This document shows, piece after piece, positions 42,733-51,016 of a DNA stretch of 64,000 nucleotides. The position numbers and the translations under genes are program-made. The notes under the pieces were generated by a model, which was given only the letters and a program-made list of their open reading frames with translations, ran no database searches and was not told the DNA's origin. Source of the stretch: Bdellovibrio bacteriovorus (lineage in GTDB: Bacteria > Bdellovibrionota > Bdellovibrionia > Bdellovibrionales > Bdellovibrionaceae); assembly GCF_001592755.1 (NCBI RefSeq), contig NZ_LUKF01000007.1, forward strand, positions 18,801-82,800, given 5' to 3'. Each line of letters begins with the position of its first letter. Positions within the stretch are counted from its first letter, which is position 1.

Positions 42733-44202
42733 ATGTCAGTTCCAGCCCTCGAGTTTAAAAAAGTCTCTAAATTCTTCGGCGAAGTCCGCGCCAATACCGA
42801 TATTTCATTCTTTGTCGAGCGCGGTGCTATCCATGCCATCGTTGGCGAAAATGGTGCCGGCAAGTCGACGGCGATGAAAATCCTTTTTGGCATGTATCGC
42901 CCCGATGAGGGCGAAGTTTTTGTGAACGGACAGCAAGTTCACTTTCATTCTCCGATTGATGCCATGGCGGCAAAAATCGGAATGGTTCATCAGCACTTTA
43001 TGCTCGCAGAACCATTCACCGCTTTGGACAATATTCTTCTACAGCAAAAAGGCTCCGCGTTTTCGCTTCTGCCCAGAGCCTCTCAGAAAAACCGTCTTGA
43101 AGAAATCGCGCATCGTTATGGTTTTCAAATAAATCTGGATGCCAAAGTCGAAGATCTTTCTGTCGGTGAACAACAACGCTTGGAAATTCTGAAAATTCTT
43201 TCGCAAGATTCTGAGATTTTGATTCTGGATGAACCTACGGCCGTGTTAACTCCCCAAGAAGTCCAAGATCTTTTCGCAAATCTTCGTCGTTTGCGTGAAG
43301 AAGGTAAAACTATTCTTATCATCACTCACAAGCTGAAAGAAGTGATGGCGTTGACGGATTCCGTGACGGTCTTCCGTGCTGGTCATGTCGTTGGTCATAA
43401 GTGGACTCGCGAAACAAATGCCGAAGAACTTGCCGAAATGATGGTCGGTCGGCGCATTCAGAAACCTCAGGAAAGAAACACGGCAGTTGACCAGGCCAAG
43501 ACTGTTTTACACTTTGAATCTGTTTCAGGACGACTGGGCAGTCACGGCATTGATGATATCAAACTTTCTGTTCACGCTCGTGAAATCGTGGGTGTCGCGG
43601 GAGTTGAAGGCAACGGTCAAGACGTCCTTATTCGAGCGTTGTTAGATAAACAGGCCTTGGAAGATTTTACGGGCAAAGTAACGACGTTAGGTTCCGTGGG
43701 ATCGTTTCCAGAAGATCGTTTGCGCTTTGGAGTTCTGCCTTCTCGTCCCGTTTACGAAAACTTCATTTTAGGTCAGCACAAGTCCCTGCTTTTCGCTAAG
43801 GGACTTTTCCTTAAAACGAAAGAGATCTTGCAAAGAACCAAAGACATCATGAATAAGTATGATATCCGCCCTCACAATGCTCATCTGCCCTTCGATAAAA
43901 TGTCGGGGGGAAATCAGCAAAAATTGGTCGTGGCACGGGCTCTTCTGCAAAATCCGCAAGTCATTATCGCCGCACAACCCACTCGCGGTGTCGATATTGG
44001 AGCCATTGAATTCATTCATAATGAACTCCGCAAATCACGCGATGAAGGGGCCGGAATTCTTCTGATCTCTTCCGAACTGGATGAGCTGATGGCGCTTTCA
44101 GACCGTATCGTTGTTCTTTATAAAGGCCGCCTCGTGAAAGAATTTACGCGCGCGCAGTTTGATGAAATTGCTTTGGGTAAAGCAATGGGATGTGGCAATT
44201 GA
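42733..44202 (+). CDS. nucleoside ABC transporter, double ATPase subunit (NupO/YufO-like)
   Basis: About 489 residues with two ABC domains. Domain 1 is complete: Walker [11 protein letters not shown] loop, signature [11 protein letters not shown] and Walker [13 protein letters not shown]. Domain 2 is degenerate as usual in this family: GVEGNGQ in place of Walker A, signature MSGGNQQKL, and AAQPTRGVD in place of DEPT. Start at the ATG after the previous stop; a GTG overlaps the stop by one base. Part of the BMP importer operon. Confidence 0.94.
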   Translation: MSVPALEFKKVSKFFGEVRANTDISFFVERGAIHAIVGENGAGKSTAMKILFGMYRPDEGEVFVNGQQVHFHSPIDAMAAKIGMVHQHFMLAEPFTALDNILLQQKGSAFSLLPRASQKNRLEEIAHRYGFQINLDAKVEDLSVGEQQRLEILKILSQDSEILILDEPTAVLTPQEVQDLFANLRRLREEGKTILIITHKLKEVMALTDSVTVFRAGHVVGHKWTRETNAEELAEMMVGRRIQKPQERNTAVDQAKTVLHFESVSGRLGSHGIDDIKLSVHAREIVGVAGVEGNGQDVLIRALLDKQALEDFTGKVTTLGSVGSFPEDRLRFGVLPSRPVYENFILGQHKSLLFAKGLFLKTKEILQRTKDIMNKYDIRPHNAHLPFDKMSGGNQQKLVVARALLQNPQVIIAAQPTRGVDIGAIEFIHNELRKSRDEGAGILLISSELDELMALSDRIVVLYKGRLVKEFTRAQFDEIALGKAMGCGN

Positions 44203-45230
44203 AACGTTTGATCGGATTTGCCATAGGCTTAGTGGCCGCTTTGCTTTTGACGTTCTTTGCGGGTGAAAATCCTTGGAATATTTTTATGATCCTCATGCGC
44301 AGTGCCTTTGGCTCGATGTATGATTTGGGTCTGACTTTGTCCTATACAACACCGCTGATTTTCTGCGGGCTTTCTGTGGCGATTTGTTTTCATGCGGGAC
44401 TTTTTAATATCGGTGCTGAAGGTCAGTTGACGATGGCCGTAGTGACGGCGGCGGCAGTGGGGATCTTACTTCCGCAGATTCCTTTTCCTTTAGCTCCTTT
44501 GGTTGCGTTTATGGCGGCCCTTCTTGTTGGTGGCTTTTGGGGTTGGATTGCGGGTTGGTTGCGCGCAGTTCGTGGCAGTCACGAAGTTATTATAACTATC
44601 ATGCTGAACTTCATCGCTGCCGGTCTTGCGAGTTGGTTCACGCTGAAAGTGATTCCAAATCCGAACTCACAAAGCCCCGAAACGGCGATGGTGTCGGCGA
44701 ACTATATGTTTAAAGACTATGATTTGATTGCGCGCCTTTTTCCCGATACCCCGGCAAATGCCTCTTTGGGATTTGCGATTGTTTTTGCGATTTTGATGTG
44801 GATATTTCTCTGGAAAACCACGTGGGGCTTTGAATTGCGAGCCGTGGGATCTAATCCTGAAGCCGCTCATCGCGCAGGAATTTCTGAAAAGAAAATGCGC
44901 ATGGTTGCGATGGCGTTGGGTGGAGCTTTAGCTGGTTGTGTGGCTTTGTCTGAAGTTTTAGGAAGTGCGGGTCAATATCGTATCGGTTTTTCACCGGACT
45001 ATGGATTTATCGGAATTGCAGTCGCCTTGCTTGCGAACAACAATCCTTTGGGAATTATCGCTGCCGCCTTTTTGATGGGCGCTCTTCACAAAGGGGCCTC
45101 AGATCTGGATTTAGAAACTTCAACGATCACGCGTGATTTCTCTCGCATTATTCAAGCCTTCATTATTCTTGGTGTTGCGGGACAAGCTTACTGGGAATGG
45201 TTGAAGAAAAACCGTAAGAGGAAGTCGTAA
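44190..45230 (+). CDS. nucleoside ABC transporter permease 1
   Basis: 346 residues, about 9 or 10 membrane segments. BPD_transp_2 family with the typical central EGQLTMAVVTAAAVG and EVIITIMLNFIAAGLASWF, plus the coupling-loop region AVGSNPEAAHRAGIS. Overlaps the ATPase gene by 13 bp, and its stop overlaps the next start, which shows tight coupling. Confidence 0.93.
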   Translation: MWQLKRLIGFAIGLVAALLLTFFAGENPWNIFMILMRSAFGSMYDLGLTLSYTTPLIFCGLSVAICFHAGLFNIGAEGQLTMAVVTAAAVGILLPQIPFPLAPLVAFMAALLVGGFWGWIAGWLRAVRGSHEVIITIMLNFIAAGLASWFTLKVIPNPNSQSPETAMVSANYMFKDYDLIARLFPDTPANASLGFAIVFAILMWIFLWKTTWGFELRAVGSNPEAAHRAGISEKKMRMVAMALGGALAGCVALSEVLGSAGQYRIGFSPDYGFIGIAVALLANNNPLGIIAAAFLMGALHKGASDLDLETSTITRDFSRIIQAFIILGVAGQAYWEWLKKNRKRKS

Positions 45231-46108
45231 TGGAATCATTCTCTCTTATTTTAGCTTTGGTATTTGCGACTTTACGATTAGCGACGCCACTTATCTTTGC
45301 CGCTACCGGTGGCTTGATGAGTGAACGTTCTGGTATCGTGAACATCGCCTTGGAAGGCTTTATGCTTTTCGGGGCTTTCGCAGGCGCCGTCGCTGGACAG
45401 TATTTCGCTTCCGCGTGGCTGGGTTGGGGCGCGGCTTTGATCGCGGGTCTTATTGTTGGCGCTCTTTATGCGCTTTTTGTTATCGAACTAAAGGCCGATC
45501 AAATCGTCACCGGTATGGCCTTCAATTTACTGGCGATGGGTGTGATTCCTTTCCTGACGAAGATTCTTTATAACTCAACCGGGACGACACCGGCTTTGTT
45601 GGTGGAAGATCGTTTTACTTTTGAACCTTTGCTCATGGCCTTCGTTCTTGTGGGACTTGTTGCGTTCTGGCTTTATAAATCGCGCTCAGGGCTTTGGCTT
45701 TTGTTTGCCGGCGAGCATCCTGAAGCTTTGCTCGCCAGTGGCGTGAGTGTGCGTAAAGTTCGTTGGGCGGCGGTTTGTTTTAGCGGCATCTTTGCGGCTT
45801 GGGGTGGCGCAAGTCTTTCTTTGTTCTTGTCTTCGGCTTATTCACCGATGATGACAAGTGGTCGTGGATATATGGCGCTAGCGGCTTTGATCTTTGGTAA
45901 GTGGAAGCCACTTCCCGCTTTAGCAGCGTGTTTGCTTTTTGCCTTTGCCGACGCGGTTCAGATCCGTTTGCAAGGTGTGCGCTTTGGCGAAACCGAAATT
46001 CCAGTTCAGTTTGTTCAAATTCTTCCCTATCTTGTGACTATCATTGCTTTAGCGGGATTCATCGGTAAAAGCCGTGCTCCGAAAGCTTTAGGTCGCGAAG
46101 GGTTTTAG
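45230..46108 (+). CDS. nucleoside ABC transporter permease 2
   Basis: 292 residues, about 8 membrane segments. Family marks: TPLIFAATGGLMSERSGIVN, IALEGFMLFGAFAG and the coupling loop AGEHPEALLASGVSVRKVR. With the other permease it forms the heterodimeric channel of the BMP-type importer. Starts on the last base of the previous gene. Confidence 0.93.
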   Translation: MESFSLILALVFATLRLATPLIFAATGGLMSERSGIVNIALEGFMLFGAFAGAVAGQYFASAWLGWGAALIAGLIVGALYALFVIELKADQIVTGMAFNLLAMGVIPFLTKILYNSTGTTPALLVEDRFTFEPLLMAFVLVGLVAFWLYKSRSGLWLLFAGEHPEALLASGVSVRKVRWAAVCFSGIFAAWGGASLSLFLSSAYSPMMTSGRGYMALAALIFGKWKPLPALAACLLFAFADAVQIRLQGVRFGETEIPVQFVQILPYLVTIIALAGFIGKSRAPKALGREGF

Positions 46109-46129
46109 TTTTTTAAAAGAGAGGTTTCC

Positions 46130-47200
46130 ATGAAAAGTCTTCTTCTTGTTTTACTGATGGCGACATCCACTCAAGCTTTGGCTTGGGGCGGTCGTGGTCA
46201 CGATGCTGTCTGCCGCGCGGCGAGTTTCCTAGTGAAAGAACCGGGCCTTAAAGAGTACTTGAAAAACAAACCGCAAATGATGGGCCATCTTTGCAATATG
46301 CCGGACTTCTATTGGAAGAGCCTTGGCGGAGAAGCCAATCAACTTGGAAACCCCACTCACTTCATTGATATCGAAGTGATTGGTCTTGACGTGAAAGACA
46401 TCCCCGTTGATTTCAAAAAATTGACAGCAGATTTCACGGGCAAGCCGAACAAGTTTAAAAACGATGGGTCTACGATTAAGTCCATCCCTCAAGAATTTGG
46501 TTCTTCTTGGTGGAGAGCAGATCAGTTCATGCGCATTATCGCAGGACTGCAAAAAGATTTCGCGACGGCGACTCCTCCAGCTAACTTCAAAGAAGAACAG
46601 AACAACGAACTTCCGTATAACAAGTTGGCTTACCAAATGGTTGTATCGATGGGTTTGATGGGTCACTTTGTGGGTGATAATGCTCAGCCTTTCCATACTT
46701 CTGCAGATTATGACGGCTACGCCGCTGGTCATGGTGGAATTCATGCTTACTTCGAAGACTCTGTAGTGGGTGAATTCGATGGCGACCTGGATGCTTTGGT
46801 TCTAAAAGAAGCTCGTGCAATGAAAAATCCAGAGTTCTTAAAACCAAAGACAACGATTGAAAAGATGAAAGTTTTGAGTGTGATTTCCAATAAAGAGATC
46901 GCGAAAATCTTGAAACTAGATCCAATCAAAAAGAAATCCGAGCTTAAAAAAGAAAAAGGCATGGAACTTAAAACAGCGGCGGAAAGAGAACCCGCTTCTG
47001 TTGCTTTCAAAAAAATGAAACCACTCATCGTAACAGAAATGGCCCGCGGAGCCGTGTTGCTAGCAAATCTGTGGGACGAAGCCTACATCAGCGCCGGCCG
47101 CCCGAAGATCGGTGCTTACAAGTCGTATAAATACCCGTTCACCGTAGACTTCGTAGCTCCAGACTACATCGCTCCGGAAGCAGCGACCGAGAAAAAATAA
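46130..47200 (+). CDS. S1/P1-type nuclease (zinc-dependent, secreted)
   Basis: 356 residues. Signal peptide MKSLLLVLLMATSTQALA leaves Trp as mature residue 1, the N-terminal metal ligand in this family (WGGRGHDAVC). Other ligands are visible: HFIDIE, and GHFVGDNAQPFH followed by HGGIHAYFED. Family members cut single-stranded DNA and RNA to 5' mononucleotides; a phospholipase C is the alternative within the same fold. It lies 21 bp after the nucleoside importer operon, which favours a nuclease feeding nucleoside uptake. The C-terminal 150 residues are longer and more Lys-rich than usual. Confidence 0.85.
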   Translation: MKSLLLVLLMATSTQALAWGGRGHDAVCRAASFLVKEPGLKEYLKNKPQMMGHLCNMPDFYWKSLGGEANQLGNPTHFIDIEVIGLDVKDIPVDFKKLTADFTGKPNKFKNDGSTIKSIPQEFGSSWWRADQFMRIIAGLQKDFATATPPANFKEEQNNELPYNKLAYQMVVSMGLMGHFVGDNAQPFHTSADYDGYAAGHGGIHAYFEDSVVGEFDGDLDALVLKEARAMKNPEFLKPKTTIEKMKVLSVISNKEIAKILKLDPIKKKSELKKEKGMELKTAAEREPASVAFKKMKPLIVTEMARGAVLLANLWDEAYISAGRPKIGAYKSYKYPFTVDFVAPDYIAPEAATEKK

Positions 47201-47212
47201 TTTTCTTGGTAA

Positions 47213-47265
47213 AATCGAAGCCCTTCACTCCGCCACGCACTGGTGGGATTGAGGGGCTTTTTGGG
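47213..47265 (+). terminator. intrinsic terminator after the nuclease gene
   Basis: Long imperfect hairpin starting AAGCCCTTCA and ending TTGAGGGGCTTTTT, with inner CCAC/GTGG pairing, just after the stop codon. Confidence 0.8.
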
Positions 47266-47680
47266 GATCATTCAAAGCTCTTCCAATACACTCACGCCGA
47301 TAGCACCTTACGCGATAGTACCTTTTACACGATACTATTATCACCTATCCTATGTTTCGATCGTGATTTTATAAAACTTCGGCTGGACATCACTCATTTC
47401 ACCAACTCACATTCGGCGTCGAAAATTATCATCGTGTTGATGAGCTTTTTTCACCAAATATAAACGGTTATCGTTGCGATTTATAACAGGCGCACGTGAA
47501 AACATTCGCACTAAATAGAGTATTCAAATAACAGCCTGAGAAGCGACAATGACGTAACTACCAACCTTAGTGTCTTTTTTAAATTTGTCTCAACCTCAAT
47601 TCTATTTTGCAAAAAGAATAATTCCCTCAATACGTCCTAAACGTATCTCTCGCCACGGCGACATCTCCGTAGCGGCGAAG
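47266..47680. other. non-coding gap, AT-rich
   Basis: No supported gene. Near the left end three short similar units follow each other (CGATAGCACCTTACG, CGATAGTACCTTTTACA, CGATACTATTATC). The right part (47600-47680), read on the minus strand after the neighbouring stop, encodes a short stretch (RRYGDVAVARDTFR) reminiscent of the start of an HNH domain, which may be a relic. Confidence 0.55.
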
Positions 47681-48328
47681 CTATGCGTTACTGTTCACAA
47701 GTGATAGTTTCGGCATTTTTGATTTATTAAATTTTTTTGCAAGTGCCCCAATGACTTCTCCCCAGGAGCCGTCGGAACACACATGCGACAAGAGATCTCG
47801 TGCTTTTTGCAAGTCTGCGAACTCTTCCTTAGTTAAGGTTACTTCTAAGCGAACACTTTCATCTGCCTGAGGCTTTAAACTTTCATGCGTTTGAATGGGT
47901 TGTTTAAATTCAGCTGCTAAGATCTTTTGGGTTTCAAAGGAATTCTTATTCTCAATCTCTTCTAATATTTTCAGCGTTTTAGCCTCTGAAAGAAACGCGC
48001 CTGAGGTTCTTACTTCTTCTTTGATGCACTTTTGAACTTGAGTGAGCTGCGAAAGATTCAATGCTCCCGACTCAAGCTTTTCGGCGACCAAGGGAATTTG
48101 TCTCAGCAACCGAGCCGATTGCAAACGCCTGTAAGCGCTCGATTCAGAATAGCCCAGATGTTTGGTTAAATAGGAAAACATCCCGTCATATCCCATGTCA
48201 GCGAAGAGTTTGCGAGATTCCATTTCGTTGATATGCAAAAGAATCACATGGGTGATTTTTCTCTCTGTGCGAACAAGCTTTTCTAAGCGCTGAGTAAGTT
48301 CCAGATCAGAAATTCTTTTTAAATCCAT
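47681..48328 (-). CDS. DUF222-type protein without its HNH nuclease domain (possibly truncated)
   Basis: About 215 residues from the ATG at 48328 (AAAGGA six bases upstream). The sequence is like the helical N-terminal part of the DUF222/HNH proteins common in this group: DLELTQRLEKLVRTERKIT, HINEMESRKLFADMGYDGMF, YLTKHLGYSESSAYRRLQSARL and LTKEEFADLQKARDLLSH. Full members continue into a C-terminal HNH zinc-binding nuclease, but this one stops after KLSLVNSNA. Read past the stop, a few HNH-like residues follow. It is therefore either a nuclease-less DNA-binding variant or a decayed gene. Confidence 0.65.
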   Translation of the reverse strand: MDLKRISDLELTQRLEKLVRTERKITHVILLHINEMESRKLFADMGYDGMFSYLTKHLGYSESSAYRRLQSARLLRQIPLVAEKLESGALNLSQLTQVQKCIKEEVRTSGAFLSEAKTLKILEEIENKNSFETQKILAAEFKQPIQTHESLKPQADESVRLEVTLTKEEFADLQKARDLLSHVCSDGSWGEVIGALAKKFNKSKMPKLSLVNSNA

Positions 48329-48546
48329 GGCGTATCCTTTCGTCAAAGGGACAATACCACGACTTTTTAAAAGCAGTTTTCGTGGTTTTTCTGAGCGAAG
48401 GTTGCGATAAAAACTGTCGGAGAATCGAGCGTTAAACGCTTACATCGCCTCATACCGAAGACTTCGTATTCCTAACATGAAGCCTCTCACGAAATAATCA
48501 TTCGCACGATGCTCGCAAAATTAAAAACAACAAAACCTTGGCAAGA

Positions 48547-48565
48547 AATATTTTGTCAAAATATT
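48547..48565. promoter_or_regulatory. 19-bp AT-rich palindrome
   Basis: AATATTTTG-T-CAAAATATT, perfect 9-bp arms. Could be a repressor site; no gene start lies immediately beside it. Confidence 0.4.
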
Positions 48566-48711
48566 AACTCAAAGCTTCAGCGAAGCGGTGTTCGTCAATC
48601 TAAATGGCATATATTGATGAGTATGTTGTTGAAGTAGTGATGTGAAGATATTTTGGGGGTAGCGATGTCGAGTGTGAGTGGTGATTGATGAGAGATTGGA
48701 ATCGGCGGCCA

Positions 48712-48785
<74 letters not shown>

Positions 48786-49027
48786 GTTCGCTACTGCTTC
48801 TGAATTTGAGTTCTTCATTAGGATAGTTTCAGTTAGAAGATCATGCTAAAGGTGAGCATCCTACTTAGAGTTAACCTGGGATTTACTGCCGTCTCAATCT
48901 GAGATGCGACTACCGATATAGGGCTACTGTCATTTTGCTAAACACTGAAACTCTTCCTATTTCTTTTTAGCGTGGGTACAGCCTTCGCATTTCTTTGAAT
49001 TGGATAAAATCCACGAGGAGAGAATTT

Positions 49028-49498
49028 ATGAAAAAGCGTGTTTTGTTGGCGATGGCTGTGATTATGGTTTTGGGTTCTGTTAAAGCGATGGCGGAAGAGG
49101 TGGATGACATCTCTTTGATGATCACTGAAGGTAAAATTGCGGCGGCTGAAGCAGCTGCAGCGAGTGACCGTTGTATGGAATGTGAAATGAATATTCCTGG
49201 AAAATTGGACGCTGCGGAACTCAATATGAATTTGATCACGATCGAAACTCAAATCAAAGAAATGGAAAAAATGCAGGACGAAATCAGTGATATGGAAAAT
49301 ACCAATGGCCTCATGAGTGCATTGGGACAAACTATCACAACTGCCGAAGCAGTTCGTAAAGAGATCGATCGTTCAGCTGATTTGGATAAATCTCGTCAAC
49401 TAGTGGGAGAACTTACTAAAACAATCAGAGAGTTCAAAGCCCAACTTCCAAGCAATCAAATCCGTGGTTTGAAAGTTCACCACGAATTGTCTTACTAA
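49028..49498 (+). CDS. secreted helical protein, unknown
   Basis: 156 residues from the ATG at 49028, which has AGGAG eight bases upstream and starts a signal peptide (MKKRVLLAMAVIMVLGSVKAMA). The mature part is mostly helical with heptad-like spacing (NLITIETQIKEMEKMQDE, SDMENTNGLMSALGQ), and one CMEC pair (SDRCMECEMN) that could bind a metal or form a disulphide. No family recognised. Closed by a strong terminator. The upstream TATC tract could influence its expression. Confidence 0.82.
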   Translation: MKKRVLLAMAVIMVLGSVKAMAEEVDDISLMITEGKIAAAEAAAASDRCMECEMNIPGKLDAAELNMNLITIETQIKEMEKMQDEISDMENTNGLMSALGQTITTAEAVRKEIDRSADLDKSRQLVGELTKTIREFKAQLPSNQIRGLKVHHELSY

Positions 49499-49523
49499 TT
49501 AATTCAGCATTTCAAAAAATACC

Positions 49524-49556
49524 AAACCCCGGTCTTCTCGGCCGGGGTTTTCTTTA
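49524..49556 (+). terminator. intrinsic terminator
   Basis: AAACCCCGG / CCGGGGTTT with a nine-base loop, followed by TTCTTT. Confidence 0.93.
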
Positions 49557-49668
49557 TATTTCCTGCTGCTGGAAAGCGTTTTTAAGTTCTAATCTTAGAA
49601 ACACGGGATTTAGATTTTTAGAGGATTAGAACCTAGCTTAGCGAATTAGCTGGCTTAACTTAACCAAC

Positions 49669-50511
49669 CTACTTCGCAGTAGCCGTACTCCCCGCCGAAG
49701 CGGCGATGATACATGCCACCGCTACTGATTGAGTCAGAGTCAAAGATTCATTTAGCATCACAAAGCCTGCGAAGATGGCTACCACCGGTTCCATGCTCAT
49801 CAAGATGCCGAAGGTTTTAGTGGGAATGTTGGTCATGGCTTTCATTTCTAGTGAGTAGGGAATGGCGCTGGAGAGAAGAGCGATAGCTAGGCCCATCGGT
49901 AGTAACGAGGGATCTAGGATTTGTTTTCCGTTGAAAATGAAGCCTGCGGGGACCGTCACTAGAGCGGCGAACCACATGCCCCAGCTTGTTGTCTGAAGAC
50001 TGCCCGTAGCTTTTGAAATCTTTTTTCCGAAGACGATGTAAAGCGCCCAGAAGAAGCCTGCGGCTAAAGCGAGGAAAACGCCTAGGCCATCAAGTGCCGC
50101 GGTTGAAGAAGAAGCCACCGGCAGTAACATGTAGATACCTGCGCCCGCTAAAGCCACCCACAAAATATCCCAGGACTTTTTTGAAGAAAACAAAGCGACG
50201 CTCAAAGGTCCGACGAATTCAACGGCGACGGCGATGCCGAGGGGAATTCTTTCTAACGAAAAATAAAAGAGAAGATTCATCGCGCCTAGGGAGATTCCGT
50301 ACGCCGCGATGGGAAGAATCTCTTTTTTGGAAATCTTATGTTTCCAAATTTTTGCGACGACAGAAAGTACTAGAGCTGAAATGAAAACGCGCAAGGCCGT
50401 CGCACCGGCAGCGCCAGCAAGTGGGAAGAGTTGTTTCGCAAAAGATGCTCCGAACTGAATCGAAAACATGGCGATCAAAAGCAAACCTAGTGACGAATAC
50501 AGCGACTTCAA
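49669..50511 (-). CDS. EamA/DMT family exporter (RhtA-like)
   Basis: 280 residues, ten membrane segments in two EamA halves. The second-half segment GIPLGIAVAVEFVGPL-like IPLGIAVAVEFVGPLSVAL and FGILMSMEPVVAIFAGFVML match the threonine/homoserine exporter RhtA branch. Substrate by analogy: amino acids or similar metabolites. TTG start chosen because AAGGAG lies about nine bases upstream and no ATG is available. Confidence 0.88.
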   Translation of the reverse strand: MKSLYSSLGLLLIAMFSIQFGASFAKQLFPLAGAAGATALRVFISALVLSVVAKIWKHKISKKEILPIAAYGISLGAMNLLFYFSLERIPLGIAVAVEFVGPLSVALFSSKKSWDILWVALAGAGIYMLLPVASSSTAALDGLGVFLALAAGFFWALYIVFGKKISKATGSLQTTSWGMWFAALVTVPAGFIFNGKQILDPSLLPMGLAIALLSSAIPYSLEMKAMTNIPTKTFGILMSMEPVVAIFAGFVMLNESLTLTQSVAVACIIAASAGSTATAK

Positions 50512-50695
50512 GATCGACTACTCCTTATACAGTGGCGCGCGATGTCGGTCACCGTCTGTCACTGTGATCTCACTCTGAGAATCGAAACTTCTAAGTGTTT
50601 GAAGCCTCGTTCAAGCGTTCTCAAAGCAAGTCACATTTTTTGGCACATTCCTCGCACTAGGGATAGATATACAACTTGTTACGAAGGAGTTCAAA

Positions 50696-50875
50696 ATGAC
50701 AATCACAAAAATCATCACAGCAGCAATCATCACTTTGTCAGCAGCTTCTTCTTTCGCAGGTACAAAATGTGACCATAAAGATCTTGGTGGTCGTTTCAGC
50801 CACACAAATCCTCCTGCAACTCAAACTCAAGTTGTTAAAACTGCTACGACTTCTACTTACACTGGTGCTCGCTAA
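50696..50875 (+). CDS. very small secreted protein, unknown
   Basis: 59 residues. Ribosome site AAGGAG six to seven bases before the ATG. Signal peptide MTITKIITAAIITLSAASSFA, then a 38-residue mature peptide with one Cys (GTKCDHKD) and a Thr-rich end (TQTQVVKTATTSTYTGAR). Short enough to be missed by length cut-offs, but the start signals and signal peptide are convincing. Possibly a secreted peptide or wall component. Confidence 0.75.
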   Translation: MTITKIITAAIITLSAASSFAGTKCDHKDLGGRFSHTNPPATQTQVVKTATTSTYTGAR

Positions 50876-51016
50876 TATTATTTGATAAATATGAACGTCT
50901 CTTTCTAAGACATTCGTTCCTTCGTTTCCCCTACTAACATCCTTAAGCATTTCCATTTTTTAACCGAGATAATTGGGCGCCTCAGTAAACCAATTACATA
51001 AAACAGGTCGGTTGAA

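Noticed and set aside
47206..47463. 85-codon open frame after the nuclease gene
   Set aside because: It starts at a non-ATG codon, overlaps the terminator hairpin, has no ribosome site and encodes no recognisable or secreted-type protein.
50542..50772. 76-codon frame upstream of and overlapping the 59-residue gene
   Set aside because: It reads the small secreted gene in the wrong frame and lacks start signals; the shorter frame at 50696 has a ribosome site and signal peptide.
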